Shown here piece after piece: positions 1 through 12,848 of a DNA stretch of 64,000 nucleotides. A program made the translations under genes and the position numbers. Origin of the DNA: Climacium dendroides. Taxonomy: Eukaryota; Streptophyta; Bryopsida; Hypnales; Climaciaceae. The stretch covers positions 17,899,345 to 17,963,344 of the forward strand of contig OX467089.1 of the NCBI GenBank assembly GCA_950106755.1, read 5' to 3'. The notes below the pieces were generated by a model, which saw nothing but the letters and a program-made list of their open reading frames with translations, searched no databases and was not told the DNA's origin. Numbering within the stretch: the stretch's first letter is position 1; each line of letters opens with the position of its first letter.

Positions 1-144
1 CCTTTGTGAGACATGGTTGTTTTTTGTATTGGATTTTCTATTCTATGAATATGGACATACTCCTATTTCAAATCATTGTCAATTTGTGGATGTTGTTGAT
101 GTCTGAAGCAGCATCCCGTGTCCCGCCAAGCAATGAATTGTGAC

Positions 145-500
145 GTCAAAATGTCCAATACAATGCATTCATTAAGCATGACGTGTCTCGTAGCACACAT
201 CCGCTCAGACATCTTAATGTCCAATTCAATGCAAATACAAAGCATCGGAGTGTCCCAGACAACAAATCCATCGGACATCATAATGTCTAATGCAATGCAC
301 ACAAAAAACATCAAAATGTCCAACACAATGCACACAAAAAACATCAAAATGTCCAACACAATGCACACAGAAAACATCGGAATGTCCAATAAAATGCATC
401 CGCGAAAACAGTGGAATGTCCAACAAAATGCATCCGCGAAAACAATGGAATGTCCAACAAAATGCATACATGCATTGCAGAAGATGTCCCACGAAACAAG
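145..500. repeat. 33-34 bp minisatellite, about 11 units
   Basis: The motif ATGTCC or a close variant recurs at 151, 184, 217, 250, 283, 316, 349, 382, 416, 450 and 484, a period of 33 bp that becomes 34 bp in the last units. Units contain ATGTCCAACACAATGCACAC or ATGTCCAACAAAATGCATCC. Because 33 is a multiple of 3, frames stay open on both strands, so the ORFs here are by-products of the repeat. Confidence 0.85.
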
Positions 501-1089
501 TGTGTTCATAATTGCATCTCCTCCTACTTAGATCTTCTAACGGGACGTTACCGCTGACATCCTACAATGCATCCATCCATCTGCTACCCTACCATGTAGG
601 TATGCTGCCTCGTGCAAGTAGACATCTCTTATGACAGGGACTGCTTTGAGAAGCACGCATGTGCAAATTCCACACGTCAAGATGGACATCTCATTCAACA
701 TACAAATGTTTCATTTGACACCATAAAAGCCATGCGGATGTCCACAGCGATGTCTCAGGAGACATCTGGAATTACTAGGGAGACCAGACAAGTGGTCCCA
801 AAAATGCCACATCAGCATCCGCGGATGCCACGTCAGCCGATTCCGTCAGACGCCACATCATAGACGGGCAATGGATGAAAAAAATGACACTCTGGCTTTC
901 CCGCGCCTATGTGGCAGCCACATGTCAACTTCCTAACTCCTAAGCCCCCCGTTGACCGAAGTTTTTTTGGACATCACGATGTCCAGCCTGAAAATCTGCG
1001 TGGACATAGCATGCAAAATGCATGTCCACGACAGCGTGGTCTAATTGGATGTCCACCCTGACGTAGACACGTCAAGCACGATGTCCGGA
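501..1089. other. GATGTCC-rich non-coding DNA
   Basis: No convincing gene. The stretch is dense in GATGTCC, GGACAT and TGTCCAC words in both orientations, some forming short inverted pairs around 980-1110. It resembles terminal or subterminal transposon DNA of the same origin as the neighbouring minisatellite. It abuts the truncated end of retroelement copy A. Confidence 0.4.
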
Positions 1090-2812
1090 TGTCAAAATTG
1101 CGATGTCTCGGCGGAGACAATTTTCTTATAGTGATGTGTACAAATCCTTTCGGATTAGTCCGAGCCAGATTGGTCATTCCACCGATCCGGTTGATGAAGT
1201 CTCCTCTGACTTGCTGTCCCGGAACCTTGAATGATCCGGTCATCAAATTCGGCATTGTTTGTGACTTGGGAACTTCCGGGGTTGAGAATTTGGGTGGTAC
1301 CGGAACCAATTTCACGTTGGACTCAGGTTCCGGTTCCGAAGCTGGCCTCAAATTCAGCTCCGTCATCCGCATCTTGCTGGCGGAAGGCTCGGCTGGTGTG
1401 AGTATCCCCCTCAATCCCTCCATCCGGTTTGCACGATCCGCCACTAGTCTCCTTGGAATACCCGAGACAAAAGGAAGTTCCGGAAAGGTGGAGAAATCCA
1501 TCACCTGATTTGGGTCGATAGTCGCCAATAGCTGTTGGATCTCCTTCAAAACTCGCTCTATCCTCGCAGTGAAGTATACAAGGATAGTCACCACCTTGGT
1601 TCCGGTAATGTGGCCTTCTGATATCAGCTTTGAGTCAAACAAGGCAGCCTTCGTGACGAGGTCGGCTTTGATGTTGACTGCTTCGGATAGATTCTTGACC
1701 AGAGCGAGAGCCTCCTTTTCTTTCTCCTTTGAAGCTGCCATTTCCCCTTCCGGCCAATTCACTTGGGCTTGGAGTTGGTTCCGTTCCGCCTCCAACTCCT
1801 AGATCCGCTCCTCCCTCCTCGTTAGATCTTTCGGCTTGGGCAATCGCTTGACAGCTTCCACGATCTGATCCGGCTCCACCTTTAAAACTTCCGCAGTATC
1901 TATCACCAAATCCGCCAGACTGTCGTGGAGTACCTTGGCCTCACGTATCCACTCGAGCCCCGCATTGAAAAATGCGGATTCCGTTTCCTCTTCAGGTCCT
2001 TTGTTGGACTCCCCCTTCTCCATCGCCTGTGGCTTGGATTGCAACCCCGGATCAATTGACTTCCTCTTCTTAGTCCTCGGATCGGTCAAACGTTCCTTGG
2101 GAAGTTCCTCCGGATCAGACTCGACCGGATCTTCCGCCTCCTCCCTGGAAAGTCCGTATGACAGGATCGCCTTTCCAGTGTCATATTGGATTACTTCCGC
2201 TGCACTCAAAAGTTCCTGTTGATGGTACAAATGGAACAAGTAGGTGCTAACTGGACTCGCCTTTGCTCGGGTCACATGATCCGCTAACTTAGCCACGATC
2301 CCGGCTATGACTCTACCCCAATGCACCACTCGGTTCTCCATAGCCCCGAAAATAGTATTGACCACCGTAATGGTAACCCGTGTTGGTTTTTCCGGATACA
2401 AGATGGGAATGAGGAATTCTAGTATCCACCTATGTCTCTCGTCCTTGCATTTGCTGATAGCGAATCCGTGCTTAGGGTTTGCAGACCCAGTAAACTTCCC
2501 AGCTACAAAACGGTCCGTCCTCGATGCTAACCCGTTCCCGCTCTTCCGGAACTGATAGACGTCCGCCCAGATGTCCTCGGTCCACGCGACTGGCCGCCCT
2601 CTCAAAGTGAGCTCATACTGATTCGGAACACCGTGAAGTAGCTCTTGAATCATATCTTCACTCTTGAGGTTCCATGGTCAGTGTAGTAGACCGACACACC
2701 CTAACTTAGTTAAGTCCTCCTCTAATTGCTTGTGTAGTTCCGAGTTATTCGGAATGGCCGGAGAGATAACCCGGGCAGATACCGCTACCTTCCGTACTGA
2801 TCCGGATGCCAT
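974..2812 (-). pseudogene. Gag-like/coiled-coil retroelement protein, copy A (decayed)
   Basis: One frame runs from ATG at 2812 leftwards, broken by TGA (in LLH-stop-PWNLK, where copy C has RPWNLK) and by TAG at 1801-1799 (REERI-stop-ELEAERN). It shares with copies B-E a conserved region: PW, VAWTEDIW, VAGKF, NPKHGFAI, EKPTRVTI, NTIFGA and FHLYHQQELL. An acidic stretch and a coiled coil follow. The region weakly recalls the plant Transposase_32/Athila ORF1-like domain by helix spacing only. No reverse transcriptase, integrase or protease is nearby, so a non-autonomous LTR-type element is inferred. The last part left of about 1100 does not match the other copies and probably reads into unrelated DNA. 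Confidence 0.6.
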
Positions 2813-3652
2813 AAGATTTAAGTCAAAACGAGGGAGAAGTAACCCTGCTTCAGTCGCTAACTCACCACTCTTTCTCTCAACTACTCACACGGACAGTCTC
2901 AGAAAAAGCAAAACAGGAAAGTGAAGAGGAAAACCCTAGGCAAACAACTTAAATACTAAACCGTCTTCTTATGAATATCAAGACAACGGCCACAGGTCCG
3001 TTGTATTAACGGTATCCTACTTTCGTAGCTACGAGACCTATACGGTAGGTTCCTGTGTTACGGGTGAATCCGGATTCCGAATCTAGATAAGTTCCGATTA
3101 CGAGTTGTATCGGAACGCTTATTTCCTAATTCAAGTTATCTTATCCAAAAATCACGTTCTAACTATAAAAATTTTTATTTTATTTTTATTTTTTGCACCT
3201 ACTTCTTGTATTATCGATCCGTTTCCAGATTCCGGATTCCCACAGGCTATCTCACCCGGAATCATGAACTCTAAACCTACTGAGGTGTCTTGACTCACTC
3301 CTAACACTTACAACCTGTCCACATACACATGCAATCACAAGAAGACACCAAGGGGAGAAGCTCCTCTCCCAATCTGCTCATCTATACTCAATCTCTCCCT
3401 CCCTCATCCAACCAATCCTTGGGAAGACAAGAAAAACAATAGAAAATATACAGGAGTTAGCATATGCAAGAAGGAAAAAAAACTCTTTCTCTCCGTCTCA
3501 GTCTTGAGACTTAAATTATATACAGAATTTACAGAAAGTGCCTTCGGAAATCCGGCACTGATCCGGCCGAGATTTCGGATCTAAACTTTTCCTATCTTTC
3601 CGGGGTAAAGTCCAGTCTAACAAAATTTCCTATCTTCTAAATTCCTAACTAC
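2813..3652. other. Retroelement flanking DNA between copies A and B
   Basis: No gene. The stretch should hold the upstream leader or LTR of copy A and the 3' part of copy B. The portion around 3340-3640 (ACACCAAGGGGAGAAGCTC and onward) has a recognisable counterpart left of copy E at about 58790-59060, which supports it being the common 3' region of the family. I could not define LTR ends. Confidence 0.4.
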
Positions 3653-5349
3653 CTACTCATCTTGAGGGGGTCCACCACTATTTGGAGTAGCTATAGGGGA
3701 GAGTTCACTCAAGTTTCTACTCTTATCCCCCCCTTCCGGAACTCGTTCCGGTTCTACAAGGGAAGTCACCCCTGTCATTGCCCGCGGAGCCACTGAAGTG
3801 GAAGTTCTTCTTCCCTCCTTTTCCTTTGAGATTGGGGTCTCAAACTTCCCATCCAGGATTTCCACCTTATCGAACTCATCTGGAATCGAAATCCCGGATA
3901 GGGAGACCAATCCATTCTAGAACTTTTAGATGTTGTCCTCCAACCCTTTAGTGTCCTTCCAGAATTTTTTCATGGTCTCCTCTACTTCTCCAGCAAAGTC
4001 AGCTAAGATGCAAGCAATGCGAGTACCAGAAGGTTTCTGATCCTTGTGCATTCCCTCATCAAAAAACTTAGCCTTTGCCATCATGTCACCGGATGCCCCT
4101 ACCACTGCTGTCATCCGGTCAATTGCCGCTTTGGTCTCCTCCTACAGAGACATTACAGCCTTCACTTGATTGCAACTAGCATCTAAGTCCTTTCGGAAGG
4201 CTTGGATCTCCCCTCACAATTGAATCACCAACTCATCCATCTTTCGCTGGTTGATGTTCTGCTTCAGCAACCTTTCTTCTAATTCCCGAACCTCGTCAGG
4301 ATTGTTGATGCAATTCGCCACGGCTTCCGGTAGCGCACTAGTTGGAGTACTTCCCACCAAGTCCGCTACTTCACAAAGTGTAGTGGTCTTCACCTCCCAA
4401 TCTTCTCTCACTGCACTAAGAATCCGGATTAGGTCGTTGTATGGGCCCGTCAGATCCATTAGCTAAGACACCGGAGTAGGTCTCTACTTGACCACCTCCA
4501 CTGGCTCTTGCTTCTTCGAGACAACTGGCTCCATTGGCTCCAGTCCTTTGTCCTTGCGAGGTACTGAAGGAGAGCCCCTTAAACTGGGCGTCCTTTTGGT
4601 CCTCCTTTGGTTGAAAGGGACTTCTTCTTCCTCCTCTTCTTCTTCCTCTTCCCAAGTCCTCTTCCTAGGGTTTTCACCCTTATCTTCTAGTTCCAGGCTA
4701 TCCGGTTCCGTCTCGGATTCTTCATCCGATCCACCTCACGTCCGGAGAGCCATTTGAGCTCTCCACTCCTTGTTCTCCTCTGAAGTCAGGAGACTCTGAT
4801 TCTTGTATAGGTGGAAAAGGTAGGGGCATACCGGAGTAGCCCTACTCTTTCCCACATTTGAGACCAGGACATTCACCAACGTGTGAATGTAGCCCGCCCA
4901 ATCCATCTTCTTTTCTCCGCGAAAATGGTGTTCCCAATCGTGGAAGTCACCCGAGTGGGTTTTTCCGGATGCAGGATGGGTACGAAGAATTCGAGCAGCC
5001 GCCGATGTCGCGCATTGACACAGTCTTCAATGGCAAATCCGTCCTTGGGGTTGGTCGCTCCCCTAAACTTCCCGCGCACGAAGTCTTCCTTCCGGATGGC
5101 CTGTGCTGTACCGCCTTCCTCCAAGTCATAAACTCTCCTCCAAATCTTTCGCGTCCACATGGGCGGAGCCAGTCGAAGGGAGTTATCAAACTGGTTAGGG
5201 GCTCTTTCTATGAGCTCCCTAACTATGGCTTCACTCCGAAAGCCCCAAGGTTTTCCCAAGAAACCCGCGCACCCCATGGCAGAGAGGTCTCCCATTAACT
5301 CGGCTCTCTCCCGCTCACTACTGGGCTCTAAAGATGCCACCCTTCTCAC
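3653..5349 (-). pseudogene. Gag-like/coiled-coil retroelement protein, copy B (decayed)
   Basis: Same family as copy A. The N-terminal part (5349 to about 4920) carries GCAGFLGKPWGF, PNQFDNSL, VRGKF, NPKDGFAIEDC and LHPEKPTRVT. The frame is lost near NTIF. It continues in other frames through an acidic, Glu-rich stretch near 4620-4660 and a coiled-coil region (4459-3926) to a C-terminal part ending at 3653. Several in-frame stops interrupt it: TGA near 4743, TAG near 4478 and 4463, TGA near 4213, TAG near 4143, TAA and TAG just left of 3926. Most fit C-to-T change of CGA or CAG. No obvious ATG at the start. Confidence 0.6.
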
Positions 5350-8300
5350 CCTGATTTCTATTTTGTGTACACTCGTCTGTCCCTAATTTCTACTGCGCTT
5401 TAACTGTGGCATCCGTCTCCTCTTCAACTCACTACCTCACTTCTCTCCTAGCCGCATGTCCCGTTTCCTCACACTTGCTTCCACGGTCTCAACCAAGTTA
5501 CCTCTCGTGCCAATCTTTACACAGATTCTTACAGTGCCCACTCATCCTCAATCAACCGCTCTCAAAAATATACAACCAATTCCTCTCCTCTCTTAGCGCA
5601 AAGGAAACTCAACCACTCGCGTAGCAGAAAACAGATTTTTAGAGGCTTATACCCTCACAAACACCTTCACTCTAAAAAAACTCACAACACACTTGCACTC
5701 TCACAAACACAAAGCGCTGAGAGCATACCAAGTACGCGAGCGCTCCTAGGTGCAAATGACAATCGAAACCCTAAAGCAGTCTCTTTTGTACCCTGGAAAC
5801 CTAATCATTACTTTTTCCGATTTTCCGAACGTAGATCCCGGATCTGTTCCTCCGGTCATGGGACTAGACCGGATTCGTTTTCGATATCCATTCCGCTCCA
5901 TATTCTGGTTCATTCAAGGCTTACTTCCATAGTCTTCCTAACTTTCAGCTTTTCCTTTCTTTCTGTACCAATCCGAGTATACTTTTTCCAAATTCCGTGT
6001 TTCAAAACACGATAGAGAGAAAAAATCAAAAAGTTAGGTTGCGATAATGATCACCATAACTCATTCTACCCACTAAGAGTCTTGCAAGGCATTCCATTCA
6101 TCCTTCTTCCCAACAATAACTTTGAGCGAACTAGACTGAGGAGTCCTTTTGTCCTCTCAAACTCATACAAAGTCACTGTACTGTCCTTCATTTCTAGAAA
6201 TTCCTAAGAAGGTTGAACACTTTGCAAACTCCACATTTTTACCCCTTCAAATCAAATTGCAAACAAAATAATGCATGAACATTACCACATACTCAATCCT
6301 ACCCTCGATCTATTGGTTCATGCCATTACTTGCCCTCTTAGAAGTTGTGAGATTTGATTATTTCTGGGACTAGTTTGTCAATAATTGCAGATTGTGTAGA
6401 AGCAAAGGAGGAGTTGCACGAGATAATCAATGTTGTTGTTAGATAGTAGTGGTTGTGAATAGAAAAACTCGAATATTTGGTGATGTCTTGTAGTTAGGGA
6501 TCCTAGCTCTCATTTTTCAGTGACCAATTTCTGATGGGTTGGAGTAGGCTTGTTGTGTTGTTTCTTTTGAGCATTTATGGTGTTACTCTCATCCAAGTGG
6601 TATTTCTTATTAAGGTCTTTGGTTGATTTTATTTTTTTAAATACCGAGTTCAAAATGTACATTAGGTTTTAAAACTTCACCTTGATGCTCTTTTATTTCA
6701 CAGTAGATTGTCTAAGGTTTTAGTAGTTCTGTTGAATGTGTTGATGTTTAGGATTCATTCAATTTAATGCCAGAGATGTTTCAATTCAGCATTTAGGTTT
6801 ACTTGACTTCATTCTCGTGTTTGTGAAATGAAGTTCGCTCTGAAAGGCTCATGGCAAATATGAACCTCTACAAACTTTGCAAAGAAGGTTACATCCGGAA
6901 CAATGTCATCAATTTTCTTCAATTTGTGGTCATTCTTGGATATATGTTGTCAAATGGCTTGTCAACAACATTGTCTTTCTGAAAAATTTGAACTCTTTGT
7001 AATGAGGAGCTGGATCCACTGCACATGTTTATCACCGCTTACTTCCGTACGTACATGGGGCAAACCTACTTTGAGACTTATAATTTTGTAAGGATTGTTG
7101 AATTCTTTAGGCAAGACTTTGGAACAACGGCGCCTACATTTGGATCATAGGGAGAGTTCCCTATTCCGCCTTGTGCTTCTAATGCAACATTAAATACATA
7201 CAAGTGTATGATGTTTCAATATTGTATGCACAGAGTGTTCCTAGCTATATAGGTTACCAAGTAAGACCCTAAACCTCACATGATGAGTACTATAAGGGGA
7301 AGCATATTTTCCTCTCTAGAAAGATAGGAAATATAGGCATTGCAATTTTTTTATAATTTTATTTACAAAATAGCATTTTTTGGCAACATAGTATTTTTGA
7401 TCATCCATTTATAAATGGAATTTTCATATTTTTTATTTGATATTTTCATACAATATGTGATCAAGGAGTAGTTTTAAGGTGCAACAATTTTCATAACTTC
7501 ACCTCCGAAAACTCGTTCAACCGAGAAAACTGGATCTAACCCGATGAGTCGACATGAACTTCATCACTTTTTGACTACGTGGTTAAAAAATTATTGTATA
7601 ATATATAGTTTCTTTTGGAGTGTTGACAACACTAGCTTAGATTCCTTAGAAAAATCACTTTTTAAAGAAATAAAAATTTGAATTTGATTTTCTAAATTTT
7701 GTGTATATATAAAAAAAACTTTGAATCAATCCATTTGATTAACAAGATGAAGAATTTTAGTTTGTAAGCAACACTAAAATAAACTTTGAAGACCTTTATT
7801 TAATTCATTCAATTTTCAATATTTGTGAAAAAAAATATCATTGGATTAAAAATTTTAGATTGTTTATTGTAACGTTACAACCATTGGGATTGGAAATTTT
7901 CAATTTCATACCTAAATTCTTAATAATTTAGCATTTGAAATCATACTCTACTTCTTTCTATTCACTATTTTTTCAAGCATGAATATGAAGTTCTTAATAT
8001 TTATTTCCAACTTATTTGTTCAACATATTATGCTTAGTTGCAAGTAGGATCTACATATTTCTATATAAAAAGTTTGAAAGATGAAACCTAACCATTTGGA
8101 AAGAGTTGGAAATACTTCTTTTTGAAATCCAAGCATCATGATCTCACAATTGGTAAGGTTTCTTATTCTCAAATTTTAGGAGGGAGTACACTAACAAGTT
8201 AACTATAAGATCCAATGGTTGAATTTGTTAATGAATAAATATTGATGAAGATTTTAACCTTGCTTTGGATTTGAGTACTTTATAGGAATTCTAGACCTAG

Positions 8301-8589
8301 AAACATTGAATTTCTTTAAGGGTAATTGTGGTTTTAATTTATTATTATCTCTAAATTTTTTACTATTACTTCTCTTTGTTTCAGATATGCCTCAAAATTT
8401 AATACCTTTTGTCTCCCTTTCATAGCTTTTAGAATATATATAGTTAGTTGAAAATTTTAGTTAATTTAAATTAATTTTGCTTCTTAAGTCCTCACTACAA
8501 TATTTGAATGCAACTTCTTGAAACTTTAGAAGTTTTGAACAGAATACATCCGTCCATTTCAGAACAGAGGCTTCATCGGGAAAAAAAAA
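5350..8589. other. Retroelement leader, then AT-rich DNA without genes
   Basis: 5350-6010 is rich in TCCGG words and is probably the 5' leader or LTR of copy B. From about 6010 to 8590 the DNA is AT-rich, with short ORFs only, no recognisable domain and no convincing splice-linked exons. I see nothing further in it. Confidence 0.5.
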
Positions 8590-9070
8590 GGGTTTGCAAC
8601 AATACTGCGGCAATAGCGTATCAAACATGCGGAAGACGCTTAACAGTATAATATTGTTTCAATTTGAAACAGTACTGCTTGCAGATGAAAATTGCAGTAC
8701 TGAAACTTGTTTGAAAAATTACTACAAACAATAAATTTCAATATTATTAAATTTGTTTCCTTCAAACTGGATACGGTATTGTTTCAGTCAAATTTCAATT
8801 TTGCTTTTATATTGCTCATGAAATGTGTCAATACACTTTCAATATTTATACATATATTTAAGTTAATTAGACAATATATTGTTTCAGTGCACTTTTCAAA
8901 ATTGCATTTGTATTGTCCATAAATTGTTTCAATACATTTGAAGTATTGATGTTAGTATTTAAATCATGTTAGAAGTTGATTTGTTGTAATCAACATTGCA
9001 TGATTGCATTTGTATTGCGATTGTAATGTTTCAATACTGCAAATAAATTGCAACAGACCTACTTGTAATT
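8590..9070. repeat. Dispersed repeat rich in CAATACTGCAA words (copy 1)
   Basis: Short words such as GTTTCAATACTGCAA, GCAACAATACTGCGGCAA and AAACAGTACTGC recur in both orientations through this stretch. The left end matches, in reverse complement, the end of the similar stretch at 40010-40560. The two may be inverted copies of one AT-rich, non-coding transposon. Confidence 0.45.
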
Positions 9071-9507
9071 TTGGTCTACATTTCAATATTTCTTAAATGT
9101 CTAACAATTGTAGATTACAGAAACTTTCATATCTACAGAAGGACTACATTTGCGCAAGTTGAGATGTCTCAATGTAGTACATTTCAAGTAGTTGTAAATG
9201 TACAAATCACTTACATCTGGCTCTATCTACAATGAAGCTAATAATTCTTGTCTCCATGGATTGAAATGTACCACACAACGGACAAAAGAACTCAAACATT
9301 CAATATCAAAGTGCAATTGACTAGAATCAAAATACAAGGAACAACAAAACGTATTGCACAAGAAATTGTGATTGACATTCACTTTGCAAAGTCTTTGAAC
9401 AAGAATTTCAAAACACCAAATCAAGGTAACTTTATACCAAGTATAGCCCCATAAACATTCAAAATTCCCATTTGATAGTTCACAGATCTACATGCAGCCA
9501 AATCCCT

Positions 9508-10770
9508 TTAGTAGTCATCTTCCCCTTCCTCCCAAAAAGCATCATTTGCATCCTCTTCTGCCCCCCCTTCCAAAACCAAATCAATCTTTGTAATCTGCTC
9601 ACGCTCCTTCATGATGTCTTCTTTGTAATTCTCAATTTCAGTATCGTGATGTCCATTGCTTTTAAGATTGGAATCTCCTTGTATTGCCAAATTCATCTGG
9701 ATACATGTACTAGTAAATAACTTCATTACATTCAACTTGAATATAACAATTCATGAACAAAAAATGCAACCCCAATAACAACATACCACGTATGCAAACC
9801 ATGCTAGTTGCCCTGGTAATAATCGGAGACGTGTTGAACGGTTATAGTTCCTCCCAAACTTCACATAACCAATTGCTCCGCAAAAAGCCTCCGCTCCATA
9901 GGGATCATCCCCCTCAACCCTCCACGACATGTCTAGACATCATTGACAATATTCAATATTTAGAATGTCATGAAGAACACGTACATCTTTCAAAAACAAA
10001 TAAAAATTAAGTCCACTTTTTCAGAAACCAATTGCCATTTTCAAAAACTTTCAATTCCCTCATCCAAGCCTCCTCTTCCACTTTGCTAGCATTTATGGGT
10101 TTGGGGATTCCCAAAAGCCTCAACAATTCCATGCATGCACTTGTGGCGAAACGGCCCCGACGGTTGTTGAAGGTTGTTAACACTTTTTTTTTAAGTTCCT
10201 TCACCCACGCTCTATTGAAGGCCTTGCGTTGCTCCCTGTCATTCACTGGAACATTGAAAATCTCTAAAATAGCCTCTTTCATATGTTCTTCTGAAGGCTT
10301 CATCTTGCAACGCTCTAGATCAAGTCCCAACATCAACCGCTTCGGGATGATGCGCATCTCAGGCTTCACATGTTCCCATGAACATACATGATATTGAGCA
10401 TGTACAAACTTCTGTGTCTCAATTTGCGCTTGTAATGACTGACAATACGCTCTCAAGTCAGTTGTTTGCTGTTGCAACATTCTGATAATTCCGTTGCTTG
10501 GTTGAGTTCCTACACGATAACTAGGACTACCATTTGGACTTGCAGGATTGCCTACAAAAGTGCCTTCATCTCGAATAATCTGGTCCACATGACCATCCCT
10601 ACTTCTGGGAGTACCTTCTTGTCCTGCAGGTCGAAAAAAATGTTAGTACTCTCAAATAATACAAAAATATTGATTTAAAACTTGTGACCTTCGAATGCTT
10701 TTGTTGGAAGTCCTGATACAACAACACACTCCTCTCACACTTCTCCAACTTGGACACATCTACTTGCACC
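9508..10770 (-). CDS. Hypothetical, transposon-like spliced gene (partial model)
   Basis: I do not recognise the family. Three exon candidates lie on the minus strand. The first is 10770-10689 (KLEKCERSVLLYQDF). The second is about 10623-10010, with a coiled-coil stretch (IIRMLQQQTTDLRAYC), a basic helical part with RRGRFATSACMELLRLLG, and KVEEEAWMREL. The third is about 9735-9508, ending in an acidic tail (EEDANDAFWEEGEDDY). Acceptor-like GTGCAG and CCTGCAG precede the first two. Joining phases are not settled, upstream exons are missing, and the acidic C-terminus resembles tails of plant transposon accessory proteins. It could be a relic. Confidence 0.4.
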
Positions 10771-11417
10771 CTGCACAAAGCACAAAAATAATGTATAAGT
10801 CAACAACCATAACTCAACATAACGAAACTCAAACGGATCTCCCTAATGGAAGGAAAGCAAGGAATGCAAAGATGGCAGTCTATATTCATAGATTTCAAAA
10901 GAACAAAGAAATCAACCCCAACATTGACAAAGAATATAACAGTTGCAAATATAGAACATGCTACGACAGTCAAAAGACTGAGTAAAAAAACAGAGCAAGG
11001 CTGTTGAAGTGGATATTCTGAAGCTTCTCGGGGGCTGAGTTCATGAAGAAAAGGAAACTTTAATCTGTCAACGCGTATATATGATACTTGTCAGACCACT
11101 GACATCTTCCGTGCATACACTAGATATCAACCATGACCTGGAGAAGACAGGCATAAAACAATCCCATGGAAGGATAGGTGCAGAGAAACCTATGCAGTAC
11201 CACATGTGTGTGATTATAGGGCCCTTAATCTTCTGAATTCCTTCAAAACTGAAGGTCCCACACTGAAGGCAAAACCGCTGGAAAACATTCGAGGACCTAG
11301 GTCTAGTGGATATTAGAAACTGTCTGGAAACAAGATTCTACAAACTCTGCTAGCGAAAAATGAGTGCAAGTGAAGCAAACCAAACATCACACTAAATCCT
11401 AAAGTCAAGATAACGAC
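10771..11417. other. Stretch without supported gene, downstream side of PSD exons
   Basis: No exon is supported. It lies where later PSD exons would be expected on the minus strand, but I found neither the next PSD segment nor the C-terminal LGST-type processing motif here. A minus-strand open stretch at about 11130-11260 (after CCTTCAG) does not resemble PSD. Confidence 0.4.
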
Positions 11418-12147
11418 CTGCTCAATCATAGTGCCAGGACTCTTCACTTGTCCACAGCCAATGACAACTCCATCCACAGGACTTATTAGATTGGAAGGGC
11501 CAACTTCAAGCGGTCGTGCACCGTCTTTCAGCTTCCGCATGAAAAATGCACGCAGGGACGGGTATTCCTCTATTGGCCTCGATGCTTCATCCAGGTTCGA
11601 GTGAAATGCTCTAGCCCACCCCGAGTACACATACGATCGTAACCAGAGTGGCAACTCAATTGATGTTATCTCTCCCCATCTCCTTGAAATCAAACGGAGT
11701 GGCAACACCTGCACCGCACAAACTCTCACCATTGAAATTCAGATAGAAATCATATCGCTCGTAGGAGCCTCACCACAAATCAAATACCTCAAAAAATAGG
11801 TCCCAGTACAATTACCAAATGCACGCAGAGAATACCGAATACCTTCATTGCCCCACCGCACAAAACTCTCAACATTGAAATTTTGATAGAAACTATGTCG
11901 TTCGCAGGAGTGTCGCCACGAATCAAATAATACAAATTCAGAACAAATTCGCCACCTGAACCCCTAAAAAAATCAGGTTTCGGTATAATCAGTCAGGGAG
12001 TACCGAATCCCTCACCTGCAAGAATGTGGCTTTCCAGTCCCCTGAAAATTGAATCTCTGCCCCGTACGCGCGCTGCTGCTGGAGCTTGGCGTCGTCGTAC
12101 AGTCGGCGGGCGTGGAGAGTGGCGAGCATGAGTAAGGTGGCAAGCAT
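11418..12147 (-). CDS. PSD1: Phosphatidylserine decarboxylase, first two coding exons only
   Basis: The enzyme family makes phosphatidylethanolamine from phosphatidylserine at the mitochondrial inner membrane. Exon 1, to 12016, encodes a short hydrophobic segment then LATLHARRLYDDAKLQ, typical of the plant PSD1 membrane anchor. Donor CAG/GTGAGG. Exon 2 is 11708-11418 (97 codons, phase 0 on both sides) with VLPLRLISRRWGEITS, RAFHSNLDEASRP, EEYPSLRAFF and the hallmark SPVDG. It ends at GTMIEQ, just where a plant PSD1 exon boundary is expected. ATG at 12147 is the first in frame; homologous frame (HFLPGA) continues upstream to a stop near 12235, so the targeting sequence may lie on another exon. 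The catalytic C-terminal half is not seen in the window. Either introns are very long or this is a truncated copy. Confidence 0.75.
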
Positions 12148-12848
12148 GGCCCCAGGGAGAAAATGCGCAGCCCGAGGACCGCGGGAGGAGGAAGCGTCGG
12201 GGTGCGGGATAGAAAAAGAAGGATGAGCTTGCGTGGAGAGGGATCAACGTGGACAGGGGCCGGGGAGAGCGGGGGCAGAAGCTCGCAGGCAACGGAGCAA
12301 GCAGTGGCGCAGCCGGAGAGCACGGAAGAAGGCCATGGGAGCTCAGGCCTTCACGGGATGAACTTGCACTACATAAGCTTCAATTCACTCTAGTACTTCG
12401 AGAGGGAATTCAAGGGACTCACAAGAGTTACTCACAAGAGCTTATCACATACTCACCCACAAGAGCTTCATCTGGCCACCAGGAGAGGAGAGAGAGGAGG
12501 CCGGGACTGCAATGCGGCAAGTTGAGAAGGTACAGGACAATGGCGTCGTCAGGGTTTAGGGTTTAGGGATTACGATTGAGAATGTGATGAGACGAAGACG
12601 AGCTAGTCTGACGAATTCATCAATAGTTCCGCAAGCTTACAAGAACACACAAGCGACACACATTCAAAGTAGACCAGCTAACTTCCATTGGCGCGCGTGC
12701 ACCCACCGCTTCGCTTGCGCCGCAGAGCTACACCGACATCAACACAGGTAATGTTTTTCATTATTTTGGGGCATCTCGATCTGCACTGAGTCCATGCCCA
12801 AACATATTTTTTCAAAATCAAGATAGCTATAACATGTTATTTTTAGGG

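Noticed and set aside
118..531. Repetitive ORFs of up to 148 codons on both strands
   Set aside because: Explained by a 33-bp minisatellite whose period is a multiple of three.
1799..1801. Programmed amber readthrough between ORF1 and ORF2 of the retroelement family
   Set aside because: TAG positions differ among copies A, C and E when aligned by their shared motifs, and extra TAG, TGA and TAA stops occur, so decay fits better.
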